From assembly GCA_014860575.1 (NCBI GenBank), contig JACZJK010000043.1:1-64000 (forward strand): 64,000 nucleotides of DNA. Reading direction: 5' to 3'. Position 1 is the stretch's first letter. Every line of letters starts with the position of its first letter. Made by a program: the position numbers and the translations under genes. Of this stretch, positions 53,547-63,427 are shown piece after piece. The notes below the pieces were generated by a model. The model did no database searches. It had not been told where the DNA came from and was given only the letters and a program-made list of their open reading frames with translations. Origin of the DNA: Bacteroidales bacterium (GTDB lineage: Bacteria > Bacteroidota > Bacteroidia > Bacteroidales > JAAYJT01).

Positions 53547-55310
53547 ATGAGACAGTTTTTTAAATTCATGTTTGCATCCATGCTGGGATTTATCATCGCC
53601 GGTTTGCTGTTGCTTTTTATCTTTATTGGCATCCTCGTTTCCATTGCCTCATTCTCGGAAGAAACTACCGTTGTGAAGCCCAACACTGTTCTTCACCTGA
53701 AGCTTGATCAGCCAATCATTGACCGCTCACCAAAAAACCCTTTTTCATCAAGCAGTTTCAGCGGGTTTAAGACCAACCCGGGTCTTAACGACTATCTTGA
53801 AAACATTGAAAAAGCTTCGAACGATCCGAACATTAAGGGAATTCTTATTGAACCGATGCTTATTCCGGCTGGCCTCAGCACATTGAGCGAGATCCGTGAA
53901 GCATTGGAAAAATTCCGCGAAAGTGGCAAGTTCGTTATAAGCTACAGCGAAAACTATTTTCAAACCACCTATTACCTTGCCACTGTAGCAGATAAGATTT
54001 ATCTGAACCCTGAGGGAATGTTTGAACTCAAAGGTTTGACTGCCAGGGCTGTGTTTCTGAAAGGAATGCTCGAGAAATTAAACATTGAGCCACAGGTGAT
54101 CAGCTACGGTAAATATAAAAGCGCAGCCGATCCTTTGATTTTCGATAAACTGACCGATGCCAACCGCGAGCAACTTTCAGCGTATGTAAATGGCGCCTGG
54201 TCGCAAATGCTTGCTAAAATGGCAGAAGCAAGGAATTTGTCGGTTGAGGAACTCAACGCAATTGCTGACGCCTATAAAATTGAAGAAGCAGAAGATGCGC
54301 TTGAACATAATCTTGTTGATGCCCTTTGCTTTAAGGATCAGTTATTACTTGATCTGAAAGAACGACTCGAAATCGCCGAAAGTGAAAAGATAAGCTTTGT
54401 GGAACTTGGCAAATATATGAACGCCCCGGTGGCAAGGGAATCCGGTAGTCGTTCGCGTGATAAAATCGCCGTTATTTATGCACAGGGAACCATTTTACCA
54501 GGTGAAGGTGATGAGACCACAATTGGTTCTGAAAAAATTTCGGCAACGATAAGAATGGCCCGCGAAGACAAAAATGTAAAAGGCATTGTCCTGCGTGTGA
54601 ATTCGGGCGGAGGAAGTGCACTTGCTTCTGAAGTGATACTTCGTGAAGTATTGCTTGCTAAAGCGGAGAAACCGGTAGTTGCTTCGTTTGGCGATGTAGC
54701 TGCTTCAGGTGGATATTATATCGCTTGTGGCGCTGATAAGATTGTGGCCACTTCTTCAACAATAACAGGATCAATTGGTGTGATCAGTATGATCCCCAAC
54801 ATGCAGAAGTTCTTCAACAACAAACTGGGCATCACATTCGATGAAGTTAAGACCAATGAGTTTTCAGATTTCATACCTTTCAACAGACCAATGAATGATC
54901 AGGAAAGAAAGATCATGGAAAGAATGACTGACAATATTTACGAAGTGTTTATCACCCACGTGGCAGCCGGTAGAAATATGACCAAAGAAGAAGTAGACGC
55001 CATTGGACAGGGCCGTATCTGGATAGGTACCGATGCTTTGGAAATCGGCCTTATAGATCAGCTTGGAGGTTTGAATGACGCCATTGAATTAACAGCTCAG
55101 CTTGCCGGTCTTGAAGATTGGCGGGTAACAGAACTTCCTGTGCAAAAAGATTTTCTCACCATGCTCATGGAAGATTTTTCTGGTTCAGGCGTAAAAAAGG
55201 CTGTAAAAACTGAAATGGGCGAATACTACACCTATTACGAATACCTGAAAAACGCAGCCAGTTTCAACGGAATCCAGGCAAGGATGCCCTTTGAAGTGGA
55301 GGTTTATTGA
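53547..55310 (+). CDS. sppA: Signal peptide peptidase SppA, 67K type
   Basis: 587 residues: an N-terminal membrane helix (FIIAGLLLLFIFIGILVSIA, 15-34) and two tandem crotonase-like domains. The catalytic Lys191 is in YGKYKSAADP of the first domain, and the nucleophile Ser387 in DVAASGGYY of the second, as in E. coli SppA. GIVLRVNSGGGSALAS and SSTITGSIGVI are also conserved. It degrades signal peptides released in the inner membrane, acting on the periplasmic side as a tetramer. Confidence 0.95.
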   Translation: MRQFFKFMFASMLGFIIAGLLLLFIFIGILVSIASFSEETTVVKPNTVLHLKLDQPIIDRSPKNPFSSSSFSGFKTNPGLNDYLENIEKASNDPNIKGILIEPMLIPAGLSTLSEIREALEKFRESGKFVISYSENYFQTTYYLATVADKIYLNPEGMFELKGLTARAVFLKGMLEKLNIEPQVISYGKYKSAADPLIFDKLTDANREQLSAYVNGAWSQMLAKMAEARNLSVEELNAIADAYKIEEAEDALEHNLVDALCFKDQLLLDLKERLEIAESEKISFVELGKYMNAPVARESGSRSRDKIAVIYAQGTILPGEGDETTIGSEKISATIRMAREDKNVKGIVLRVNSGGGSALASEVILREVLLAKAEKPVVASFGDVAASGGYYIACGADKIVATSSTITGSIGVISMIPNMQKFFNNKLGITFDEVKTNEFSDFIPFNRPMNDQERKIMERMTDNIYEVFITHVAAGRNMTKEEVDAIGQGRIWIGTDALEIGLIDQLGGLNDAIELTAQLAGLEDWRVTELPVQKDFLTMLMEDFSGSGVKKAVKTEMGEYYTYYEYLKNAASFNGIQARMPFEVEVY

Positions 55311-55360
55311 TTCATTTGAGGATATTACCAGTTGTGGTGCATTAAAACCAATCATTACGA

Positions 55361-56002
55361 ATGAGAAAATGGATTTTTGGAATATCGATGTTGTTGAATG
55401 TTTTGTTCATTCTAGCATTCGTATGGAATTGGTTGAATAGTCCTTCAAACGAACTTGGTCGATTAGAAAAAGATATTGAAATCGGATATTTTCAATCAGA
55501 CAGTTCCGTATTCCGAATACCAAAAGGCTTGACAGTTAAAAATGTATCTGAACGCGGACTGGTAGCAATCGGACAATTTGAGAATGAACGATTTTCAATT
55601 GTAATAACTTCAGAAGATGCGAGTTTAGTAAATTACGATTTGCCAAAAGATAGTTTAGATTTGTTTGGCAACTTCTATTCTGCCGAAATTCCACAAAACA
55701 GTTTACAAGATGGAATCCCGCAAGGTAACTTCATTTACGAATTATACTTTGCCGAATTCGGTGGACGAATGAAAAATGCAGAATGTAAAGTTGAGATTAC
55801 TGGGAATAAAATAATAGTCGAGCAAACCGAAAACACAAATCTGACTGGCGGAAACAAAATTTTCAGCGGATTGATATTAAAGCACAAAAGCGGAAAATGG
55901 ATTTTAGCCGACAACGAAAATGACGTGAATGCTGATGAAATTGGTGGATGTACGGAAATTCCGATTATTGAATTTGATAAAAAATTAATTGAATGGTGTT
56001 AA
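55361..56002 (+). CDS. Membrane-anchored orphan protein
   Basis: 213 residues with one N-terminal hydrophobic helix (IFGISMLLNVLFILAFVWNW), a signal anchor, then a beta-rich soluble part (FRIPKGLTVKNVSERGLVAIG, FIYELYFAEFGG, CKVEITGNKIIVEQ). I do not recognise a family. It is the first of three orphan plus-strand genes (to 57402) with AT-rich, short intergenic leaders, placed between two well-conserved genes. The gap of 50 nt after sppA allows co-transcription. Confidence 0.6.
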   Translation: MRKWIFGISMLLNVLFILAFVWNWLNSPSNELGRLEKDIEIGYFQSDSSVFRIPKGLTVKNVSERGLVAIGQFENERFSIVITSEDASLVNYDLPKDSLDLFGNFYSAEIPQNSLQDGIPQGNFIYELYFAEFGGRMKNAECKVEITGNKIIVEQTENTNLTGGNKIFSGLILKHKSGKWILADNENDVNADEIGGCTEIPIIEFDKKLIEWC

Positions 56003-56170
56003 AAAATAACGACACCACAACATTGGCTATACTTAATGCGGGCGAAAGTGCTGATATGAAAGTAATTACATCAAGTATACTAACTACTAAACGGGAAGTG
56101 AAGTGCCTCGAAATCCCGCACTTAGAGGAGCATAGGCCGTTAGCACTAATTGTAACAAGACATAGCAACC

Positions 56171-56713
56171 ATGAATTTAGCAGAAAAGACACTTGAAACA
56201 CTTCAGACAAAAGGAATCTTTGTCGATGTCTTTACAGACCATTATGACGAATCGTTTTTTGGTTTTATTCGAGTTTTTAACAACAATTTTATTCTGTTGG
56301 AGAATTACAGCGACGACGGTTTTTATAATGGAGTCATAATTTTTAGACGACAAGACATTACCAGAATTCGATGGGGCAATAACGAAATAAAAAGTGCTTC
56401 CAAAATAATCACAAGACAAGAGCAGATTAAAGAACTTGCAGACATCAGTGTTGACTCGATTGAAAGCATTATAAAATCAATTGACAAGGCTTTTGGTTAC
56501 GTGAGCCTTCAAATTCAGGACATCAACTCAGCCTGGACAATTATTGGACAACTTCAAGAAATGGACTCTGAAACAATTGTTATTAAAGAATTTGGAACAA
56601 TGTCCACATTAGATAGAGGTATGCTTATGCTTTCCATTGCTGATATTACGCGTGTGGACGCTGGTGGACTCTATGAAAACAACCTTATGAAAATACATGG
56701 AAAGAACAACTAG
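56171..56713 (+). CDS. Orphan protein with two internally similar beta-barrel-like modules
   Basis: 180 residues, no signal peptide. Two stretches, about 28-68 and 120-164, look alike: each has alternating hydrophobic strands (GFIRVFNNNFILLENY; IIGQLQEMDSETIVIKEF) and ends in a strand with QDITRIRWG (61-69) or ADITRVDAG (157-165). This resembles tandem Sm/LSm-like small barrels joined by a helical linker, but it is a fold guess from pattern only. Cytoplasmic. Confidence 0.55.
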   Translation: MNLAEKTLETLQTKGIFVDVFTDHYDESFFGFIRVFNNNFILLENYSDDGFYNGVIIFRRQDITRIRWGNNEIKSASKIITRQEQIKELADISVDSIESIIKSIDKAFGYVSLQIQDINSAWTIIGQLQEMDSETIVIKEFGTMSTLDRGMLMLSIADITRVDAGGLYENNLMKIHGKNN

Positions 56714-56856
56714 TGCTATCAGCAAACTATCCACAAGTCGCGATTCAGTGCTTCGTTGACAGGAAACTAGTATTTGAAAAGCAACTCTTCGTAGGATGTT
56801 CATCGGTTAAATCCCGCCCTGTGTATAGTTACGGAACGTAATGCACAAACTGAAAA

Positions 56857-57402
56857 ATGAAACTTAAGCATACAATATTAATTTCAGTCTTCATCGTAAT
56901 CGCATTTATTACGGTTAACTTGTCAATGGATAAACGAGACCTGGCAGGAGAATTTTCCGCGACTGAAATAAGACAGATTAAAATTGGAATGAATTTGGAA
57001 GATGTTCAAGAAATTTTGGGACAACCTTACCAAATCACTTCACTAGCAGGACTTCACAACCTGACTTGTAAACGACAAAAATCACAATTAGAAGAAGAGA
57101 TTAATCCTAATTGTGATATTAGACTACTCGTGAATCAAAAGTTTTCTGAAACTGATTTTTGCTGTGAAGGGAACAAAGATGACCTTGCTTGTAAGAGAGT
57201 GACTTTAGTTTACACCAAACGACAGAAATTTTCAAGACATTACCCAATGCTATGGATTCATTTGGACAGCCACTTCCAGGTGGTAAGTGTATTCGCAAAG
57301 CAATATGACGGATATTTAGGATTTGAAGACCCTTGTATCTACTCATTAACTACGGACAACTATTTTGAAAACGAGGATCTTTTTGAAAGGAACTTTAAAT
57401 AA
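56857..57402 (+). CDS. Membrane-anchored orphan with BamE/SmpA-like motif
   Basis: 181 residues. N-terminal hydrophobic helix (ILISVFIVIAFITVNL) followed by IKIGMNLEDVQEILGQPYQI (41-60), the pattern of the SmpA/BamE-like small fold. Six Cys residues lie in the outer part (LTCK, PNCD, FCCEG, ACKR, DPCIY), suggesting disulfides or metal binding. Function unknown. Third of the orphan trio. Confidence 0.55.
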   Translation: MKLKHTILISVFIVIAFITVNLSMDKRDLAGEFSATEIRQIKIGMNLEDVQEILGQPYQITSLAGLHNLTCKRQKSQLEEEINPNCDIRLLVNQKFSETDFCCEGNKDDLACKRVTLVYTKRQKFSRHYPMLWIHLDSHFQVVSVFAKQYDGYLGFEDPCIYSLTTDNYFENEDLFERNFK

Positions 57403-57490
57403 AACAAGCCTGTGCAAAACAGCGTATAACGGATACAGTTTTCTTTTAAATCTGATCTAACTCCCATTTAACGCAATGCTTCACACAATA

Positions 57491-58369
57491 TCAAAATGAT
57501 TCCATCCATTGTCTTCGGATGGCCATTTTGGCTGAGTCGCTGATTGCAAAGTTATAATTGTAAAGAGTTCCTTCCCAGTCGCCGTACATGGCATTGGGTA
57601 GAACTATGAACCTTCTGCCAAACTCAAGGTGCAGGCTATCAGTAAGGGCAAGCTTTTCTGCCGCGCTTTTGTTTTCGAACACATCGGTAAAGTCATTCAG
57701 ATTGTCCCCGATAAGCATGGTAATATGATGCTTGCGGGCAACGGCCATCCTTCGGTTCTCTTTTCCGGATTCGGCGGTTCGAAACATCATATGCTTGTCT
57801 TCAACCTGGGGAAAGTTCAACTCACGCATATTTCGCATTGTTGCTTCCTGTAAATGATCGCGGCGGTTCGTAATATAAAATATGGAAACTCCGTAGTTTC
57901 GGGCCAGGTTCAAAAATTCAACAGCGCCGGGTAAAGCCCTGGCTTTGCCCAACTCACACCATTCATCCCAGAAATCAGGATAAGAAGTTTGGTTTTCGAT
58001 GCATTTGGCGCTATGTGGGCTATTATCAAGCAAGGTTTCATCAATATCGCAGATGATCGCCCGGGGTGAGTTCACATTATTATCGCGTAAATCACGTTCA
58101 AGCATGAAGCGTGCAAGGTTAAACGTTTGATAACACAACGCACGATATTCTGCGGCCTGTTGTGTATAAAGCGTTGCCATCACAGCCTGCTCCCCGATAG
58201 GGATTTTGGCAAGCTCAGCTTCGGTTAATTCGGGTACAGGGATAGTATCCGAAACGATTGTATCAGTTATCGTTGCAGGTTCTTTTGGTTCAAAAGGTGG
58301 AAAACACGCAGGAAGGAATAAAACATGTGCAAGCAGAATGCTCGATAAAACCAGGCTGATTTTTCTCAT
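57491..58369 (-). CDS. Class C acid phosphatase / 5'-nucleotidase lipoprotein (e(P4) family)
   Basis: 292 residues from the ATG at 58369; upstream codons to 58507 lack homology and precede the signal peptide. Lipobox LPAC (Cys22). HAD-type phosphatase: Asp108 and Asp110 in CDIDETLLDN, the ITNRRDHLQEATMRNM segment, and IGDNLNDFTDVF. The e(P4) family removes phosphate from nucleotides such as NMN or AMP at the outer membrane. It could feed nucleoside salvage with the deoxynucleoside kinase further left. Confidence 0.9.
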   Translation of the reverse strand: MRKISLVLSSILLAHVLFLPACFPPFEPKEPATITDTIVSDTIPVPELTEAELAKIPIGEQAVMATLYTQQAAEYRALCYQTFNLARFMLERDLRDNNVNSPRAIICDIDETLLDNSPHSAKCIENQTSYPDFWDEWCELGKARALPGAVEFLNLARNYGVSIFYITNRRDHLQEATMRNMRELNFPQVEDKHMMFRTAESGKENRRMAVARKHHITMLIGDNLNDFTDVFENKSAAEKLALTDSLHLEFGRRFIVLPNAMYGDWEGTLYNYNFAISDSAKMAIRRQWMESF

Positions 58370-58404
58370 GGTATTGAATATTTTGTGACAAAAATAATGA
58401 AAAA

Positions 58405-58434
58405 GACCCGACAGGTTTGAAAGCCAGTCGGGTC
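58405..58434 (-). terminator. Rho-independent terminator of nifJ
   Basis: GACCCGAC (58405-58412) pairs over 8 bp with GTCGGGTC (58427-58434). On the minus strand a T-rich tract follows. It lies 28 nt after the nifJ stop and upstream of the acid phosphatase start. Confidence 0.75.
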
Positions 58435-58461
58435 CTGTTGTTTTTAAATTTACCGGTAATT

Positions 58462-61400
58462 TTAGAACTCCATAGCGGCCATACGTTTGTAGGCGTTGTA
58501 GCGCCATTTTGCATTTTGTTCGGCTGCTTTGAAGAGCTCGGTTGCTTCGGTAGGGAAAGCTTTCACAAGCGAAGTATAGCGTACTTCGCTATGAAGGAAT
58601 TCCTGGAACTTGCTCCAATCGGGTTCTTTTGAATCAAGTTCAAAAGGATTCTTGCCTTCTTCTTCAAGCGTAGGATTGAAGCGGTAATTATGCCAGTAGC
58701 CTGCTTCCACTGCCAGTTTTGTCTGCTCCTGGGTCATGCCCATGCCCGAACGTAAACCGTGTGCAATACATGGTGAATAAGCAATCACAACCGATGGACC
58801 GGGATAAGCTTCTGCCTCACGAATGGCTTTTAAGGCCTGTGACTGGCTGGAACCCATGGCAATCTGGGCTACGTAAACATAGCCGTAGCTCATGGCCATC
58901 ATTCCGAGATCTTTTTTCCTGATCTTTTTGCCTGAAGCAGCAAACTTCGCAACAGCTCCGACCGGGGTTGATTTGGAAGCCTGTCCACCGGTGTTCGAGT
59001 AAACTTCAGTATCCAGCACCAACAGGTTCACATTTTCACCTGATGCAATCACGTGATCCAAACCACCGTAGCCAATATCATAGGCCCAGCCATCGCCACC
59101 AAAAATCCAGACTGATTTCTTGGTGAGATAATGTTTCAGGTTGAGAATTTCACTGGCAAGTGGATGATTGAGTCCTTGCAGGGCTTCGACTACTTTCAAT
59201 GATGCGCCATTCGATTTTTCAGCATCATCCATCACTTCGAGCCAGTAACTGAAAGCTTCCCTGGCTGTGTCGCCGATGCCATTGGAAAGTGCGTCTTTCA
59301 TGCGCAACGCAATTCTTTCGCGTAATTTGCGTGATGCAAGTGCCATCCCTAATCCATACTCTGCATTGTCTTCGAACAACGAGTTGGCCCAGGCCGGCCC
59401 GTGCCCATCTTTATTCACAGTATAAGGAGTTGCAGGTGCTGAACCGCCATAAATGGAAGAACATCCTGTTGCGTTGGCAATAATCATGCGCTCGCCAAAG
59501 AGTTGGGTCACAAGTTTTACGTATGGAGTTTCACCGCAACCGGCGCAGGCTCCTGAGAATTCAAACAACGGTTGTGCAAACTGGCTGTTCTTGACTGATT
59601 TATCCTTTGGAACAATAGTGTCTTTGTATGAAACAAGCTTTGAAACCATGTTCCAGTTTTCGATCTCGTGATGCTGACTTTCGAGTGACATAAGCTCAAG
59701 GGCCTTTACTTTTGAAGGACAAACATCAACGCAAACGCCGCAACCGGTACAATCAAGCGGACTTACCTGGATGCGGTACTTATAACCATCAAATGTTTTT
59801 GGAATGGCTGTCAGGGTGTCAAGGCCTTCGGGCAATTGCTGCATTTCTTCCTCATTGATCAGGAACGGACGAATACAAGCGTGAGGGCAAACAAAAGCAC
59901 ACTGGTTACACTGAATACAATTTTCAGGAATCCACATGGGTACGTCAACAGCAATACCACGCTTTTCGTATGCTGTTGTTCCTTGTGGGAAAGTTCCGTC
60001 TTCGCGGCCAAGGAATGTGCTTACAGGAAGTTCATCGCCACGTTGCGCGTTCATAGGTTCAACCACATTGCGGATAAAATCGGGGATATCGCGATCATCG
60101 GTGGTGACCTGGACATTGATATTGGCCCATTCTGCCGGGATCTCAACTTTTTCAAGTTCAGCGCCACGTTCTATTGAGGCAAAGTTCATATTGACAACTT
60201 CTTCGCCCTTTTTGCCAAACGACTTGATAACGGCTTTACGCATATGGGTTAAAGCTTCATCGTAAGGAATTACATCGGCAATCTTGAAGAAAGCCGATTG
60301 CATAATTGTGTTCGTACGATTGCCCAACCCGATTTCAACTGCAATTTTTGTAGCGTTGATGATATAAAAATTTATCTCATTTTGGGCCATGTATTTCTTC
60401 ATGTCATCAGGAAGGCGTTCCTTGGTTTCTTCGGCATCCCAGATACTGTTCAGCAGAAATACACCTCCTCTTTTTAAACCTGAGATCATGTCGTATTTAC
60501 CCAGATATGCCGGCACGTGGCAAGCCACAAAATCCGAATTCTTCACCAAATAAGGCGCCCGGATTGGTTTATCGCCAAACCGAAGGTGCGATACCGTGAA
60601 ACCGCCTGATTTCTTGCTATCGTACGAAAAATATCCCTGGGCGTATTTATCGGTGTGATCGCCAATGATCATGATGGAATTCTTGTTGGCGCCAACTGTT
60701 CCGTCCGAACCAAGACCGTAAAACTTTCCGCTGAAAGTGCCTTTGGGCAGTACGTTGATTTGCGGTTGAACGGCTAATGATTTGAAAGTAACATCATCAA
60801 CAATACCAATGGTGAAATCGTTTTTAGGTTCATTTTGCTCAAGGTTGGCAAATACCGAAACAATATGCGATGGAAATGTATCTTTGGAACTCAAGCCATA
60901 GCGGCCTCCAACAATAACCGGCGCATTATCCTTTCCATAAAACATGCTTTTTATGTCAAGATAAAGTGGTTCGCCAATGGAGCCAGGTTCTTTGGTTCGA
61001 TCCAATACAGCAATGCGTTTTACCGACTTTGGCAGTACATTGAAAAAAAATTTCTCAGAGAAGGGACGATAAAGATGAACTACAACAACGCCTGTTTTTT
61101 TACCCTGCGCGTTCAGATATTCTACGGTTTCACGGATGGTTTCGGTAATTGAGCCCATCGCTACAATTATATTTTCTGCTTCAGGATCACCATAATACAT
61201 AAAAGGATGATACTCGCGTCCGCATTTAGCCGAGAGTTCCTGCATGTAATTTTCAACGATGTCGGGTAAAGCGTCGTAAAACCTGTTTGCCACTTCGCGG
61301 GTCTGAAAATAAATATCAGGATTCTGTGCTGTACCACGTGTAACAGGATTCTCAGGGTTGAGTGCGCGATCGCGGAATTCTTGTAATGCTTTGTGGTCAA

Positions 61401-61989
61401 CTAGTCCGGCTAATTCTTCGGTATCGAAATATTCTACTTTCTGAACCTCATGCGAAGTACGGAAACCATCGAAGAAATGCAGGAAAGGAACACGGGATTT
61501 AATAGCAGCAAGATGCGCTACTGCTGCAATATCCATGATTTCCTGCACACTGCTTGTTGCAAGCATCGCGAAACCGGTTTGGCGGGTGCTCATTACATCA
61601 CTGTGATCACCAAAAATTGATAACGCCTGTGCTGCGATACTGCGGGCTGATACATGAAATACTCCGGGAAGCAGTTCGCCGGCAATTTTATACATATTGG
61701 GGATCATCAGCAGCAAACCTTGTGATGCTGTGTAAGTGCTTGTAAGCGCTCCGGCTTGCAAAGATCCGTGAACTGCTCCGGCTGCACCAGCCTCTGATTG
61801 CATTTCGGTCACCAACACGGTTTCACCGAATATATTCTTGCGGCCGTGGGCAGCCCACTCATCAACATATTCAGCCATGTTTGAGGAAGGAGTGATAGGA
61901 TAAATGGCAGCAACTTCGCTGAACATATAAGCAATGTGCGCGGCTGCATAATTGCCATCACAAGTAATGAATTTTCTCTTTTTGGTCAT
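58462..61989 (-). CDS. nifJ: Pyruvate:ferredoxin (flavodoxin) oxidoreductase
   Basis: A 1175-residue single-chain enzyme that turns pyruvate and CoA into acetyl-CoA, CO2 and reduced ferredoxin. In order: domain I with YPITPSSNMAEYVDEW; domain II; the gamma region with IGLGNRTNTIMQSAFF; two 4Fe-4S clusters (CIQCNQCAFVCPH and CTGCGVCVDVCPS); the TPP-binding part with ACAGCGETPYVKL, NATGCSSIYGGSAPATPYT, GGDGWAYDIGYGGLDHVI and TEVYSNTGGQASKSTP. The C-terminal Cys for the proximal cluster is in SPCIAHG. Full length; a key anaerobic enzyme. Divergent from the DHOD-like gene. Confidence 0.97.
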   Translation of the reverse strand: MTKKRKFITCDGNYAAAHIAYMFSEVAAIYPITPSSNMAEYVDEWAAHGRKNIFGETVLVTEMQSEAGAAGAVHGSLQAGALTSTYTASQGLLLMIPNMYKIAGELLPGVFHVSARSIAAQALSIFGDHSDVMSTRQTGFAMLATSSVQEIMDIAAVAHLAAIKSRVPFLHFFDGFRTSHEVQKVEYFDTEELAGLVDHKALQEFRDRALNPENPVTRGTAQNPDIYFQTREVANRFYDALPDIVENYMQELSAKCGREYHPFMYYGDPEAENIIVAMGSITETIRETVEYLNAQGKKTGVVVVHLYRPFSEKFFFNVLPKSVKRIAVLDRTKEPGSIGEPLYLDIKSMFYGKDNAPVIVGGRYGLSSKDTFPSHIVSVFANLEQNEPKNDFTIGIVDDVTFKSLAVQPQINVLPKGTFSGKFYGLGSDGTVGANKNSIMIIGDHTDKYAQGYFSYDSKKSGGFTVSHLRFGDKPIRAPYLVKNSDFVACHVPAYLGKYDMISGLKRGGVFLLNSIWDAEETKERLPDDMKKYMAQNEINFYIINATKIAVEIGLGNRTNTIMQSAFFKIADVIPYDEALTHMRKAVIKSFGKKGEEVVNMNFASIERGAELEKVEIPAEWANINVQVTTDDRDIPDFIRNVVEPMNAQRGDELPVSTFLGREDGTFPQGTTAYEKRGIAVDVPMWIPENCIQCNQCAFVCPHACIRPFLINEEEMQQLPEGLDTLTAIPKTFDGYKYRIQVSPLDCTGCGVCVDVCPSKVKALELMSLESQHHEIENWNMVSKLVSYKDTIVPKDKSVKNSQFAQPLFEFSGACAGCGETPYVKLVTQLFGERMIIANATGCSSIYGGSAPATPYTVNKDGHGPAWANSLFEDNAEYGLGMALASRKLRERIALRMKDALSNGIGDTAREAFSYWLEVMDDAEKSNGASLKVVEALQGLNHPLASEILNLKHYLTKKSVWIFGGDGWAYDIGYGGLDHVIASGENVNLLVLDTEVYSNTGGQASKSTPVGAVAKFAASGKKIRKKDLGMMAMSYGYVYVAQIAMGSSQSQALKAIREAEAYPGPSVVIAYSPCIAHGLRSGMGMTQEQTKLAVEAGYWHNYRFNPTLEEEGKNPFELDSKEPDWSKFQEFLHSEVRYTSLVKAFPTEATELFKAAEQNAKWRYNAYKRMAAMEF

Positions 61990-62358
61990 AGTCTATATAT
62001 TTAAGAATCTGTTTTTTAGCACTTTTGGATATTCGCAAATTCCCGGCGAAATTACTCAATAAAGTTGAATTATTTTCATCTTACACATAGCGTAAGCTTA
62101 TTTGTAAGCATTATAAATTACCTCTTTTTCAGGAGTCAGCCGGGCAAGCATTCCAGAGGATTAATCCAGGCAAAATAGCTGATTGCTATTTGTGCATTAT
62201 CTGCCATACACGATTATCCGTAAATACATTTTCTATGAGATTAATCAGGCCTCTTTGGATGGAAACCAAAAAATGATGAACAATTCCAGCCGAAGATTGT
62301 ATATTTGTCAGCAATTAGAAACTAATAATCATCCGTCACTAACCTCAAAGCAAAAGAT
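61990..62358. other. Divergent promoter region of nifJ and DHOD-like gene
   Basis: No gene seen. TATATTTGT at 62300-62308 matches TAnnTTTG-Y for the plus-strand gene. Short inverted repeats occur: CTTAC/GTAAG near 62092 and AATAGC-TGATT-GCTATT near 62175, either of which could bind a regulator. No clear Rex site. Confidence 0.45.
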
Positions 62359-63372
62359 ATGACAAACCTGAATACTACTTACCTCGGACTTAATCTTAAG
62401 AACCCTGTTATCGCTGGAAGTTCGAACCTCAGCACCGATCCGTCGGTACTTAAAAGGATTGAAGATAGCGGTGCAGCTGCCATTGTGTACAAATCGCTTT
62501 TTGAAGAGCAAATCCAATTAGAACGATACCAGATGGAAGAAGATCTTGGCGAGTACAATGAACGCCATGCTGAAATGATCAGTATTTTCCCGAGTATTGA
62601 ACATGCCGGCCCCCAAGCCCATCTCGAAAATCTCAGAAAAGCGAAAGCAAGCCTAGAGATTCCATTGATAGCCAGCTTGAATGCAGTGTACAAAGAATCA
62701 TGGGTTGATTATGCACAACTCATTGAACAAACAGGTGTTGATGCCCTCGAACTGAACTTTTTTGCGATCCCAACAAAGTTCACCAATGATGGGAAATCAA
62801 TAGAGGAAGAACAACTTGACATTATCAAAGCTATAAAAGGCAAACTAAAGATTCCTGTAAGCGTTAAGCTCAGCCCTTTTTACACCAATCCGCTGCATTT
62901 TATTAAACAGATTGATGATTTGGGTGTAAACGGCCTGGTAGTTTTTAACAAGCTTTTTCAACCCGAAATTAATGTGGATGAAGAAAAGCATATTACTCCC
63001 TGGAACCTGAGCGATGCCAATGACAAGCGTTTGCCGTTGCGTTTTACAGGTTTGCTCTACAATAAAGTGAATGCCAATATTTGCAGTAGTACAGGAGTGT
63101 TTGAAGGAAAAGACATTGCTGCTATGATCCTTGCCGGGGCTGATGCCGTACAGGTGGTCAGCGTCTTATATCGTCATAAGCCTGAACATATTGCGAAAAT
63201 GCTCAGCGATTTACAAGCCTGGATGGAGGCAAAAGGCTACGATAGTCTGAAGGCTTTCCAGGGCAAATTGTCGGCTGCTACGCTCAATGATCCTTTTGTT
63301 TACAAACGCGCTCAGTATGTGGATGCGCTGCTGAATTCCGATGATTTACTTAAAAGGGCCCGGCTTTCATAA
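62359..63372 (+). CDS. Dihydroorotate dehydrogenase-like flavoprotein
   Basis: 337 residues with the TIM-barrel FMN fold of the DHOD family: TTYLGLNLKNPVIAGSSNLS at the start, DALELNFFAIP, IPVSVKLSP, GVNGLVVFNK, and the C-terminal phosphate-binding STGVFEGKDIAAMILAGADAVQVVS. It differs from true PyrD in the active-site region (no NxS-Cys pattern visible) and belongs to a family often found near nifJ in anaerobes, from memory. Substrate uncertain; an electron-transfer role with the ferredoxin genes on both sides is an inference. Confidence 0.82.
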   Translation: MTNLNTTYLGLNLKNPVIAGSSNLSTDPSVLKRIEDSGAAAIVYKSLFEEQIQLERYQMEEDLGEYNERHAEMISIFPSIEHAGPQAHLENLRKAKASLEIPLIASLNAVYKESWVDYAQLIEQTGVDALELNFFAIPTKFTNDGKSIEEEQLDIIKAIKGKLKIPVSVKLSPFYTNPLHFIKQIDDLGVNGLVVFNKLFQPEINVDEEKHITPWNLSDANDKRLPLRFTGLLYNKVNANICSSTGVFEGKDIAAMILAGADAVQVVSVLYRHKPEHIAKMLSDLQAWMEAKGYDSLKAFQGKLSAATLNDPFVYKRAQYVDALLNSDDLLKRARLS

Positions 63373-63393
63373 GAACTTGAATCTGATACTTGT

Positions 63394-63427
63394 AAACCCG
63401 CTGGTTATATACTGGTGGGTTTTTTTA
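63394..63427. terminator. Terminator between convergent genes
   Basis: AAACCCGC (63394-63401) pairs with GTGGGTTT (63415-63422, one G-U pair) across a 13-nt loop and is followed by a run of T on the plus strand. It lies between the DHOD-like gene and the convergent ferredoxin gene. Confidence 0.65.

Noticed and set aside
56027-56150. Possible integron-like attC site between orphan genes
   Set aside because: GCCGTTAGCAC resembles a core site, but the matching inverse core and the paired inner boxes are not convincing, and no integrase is present.
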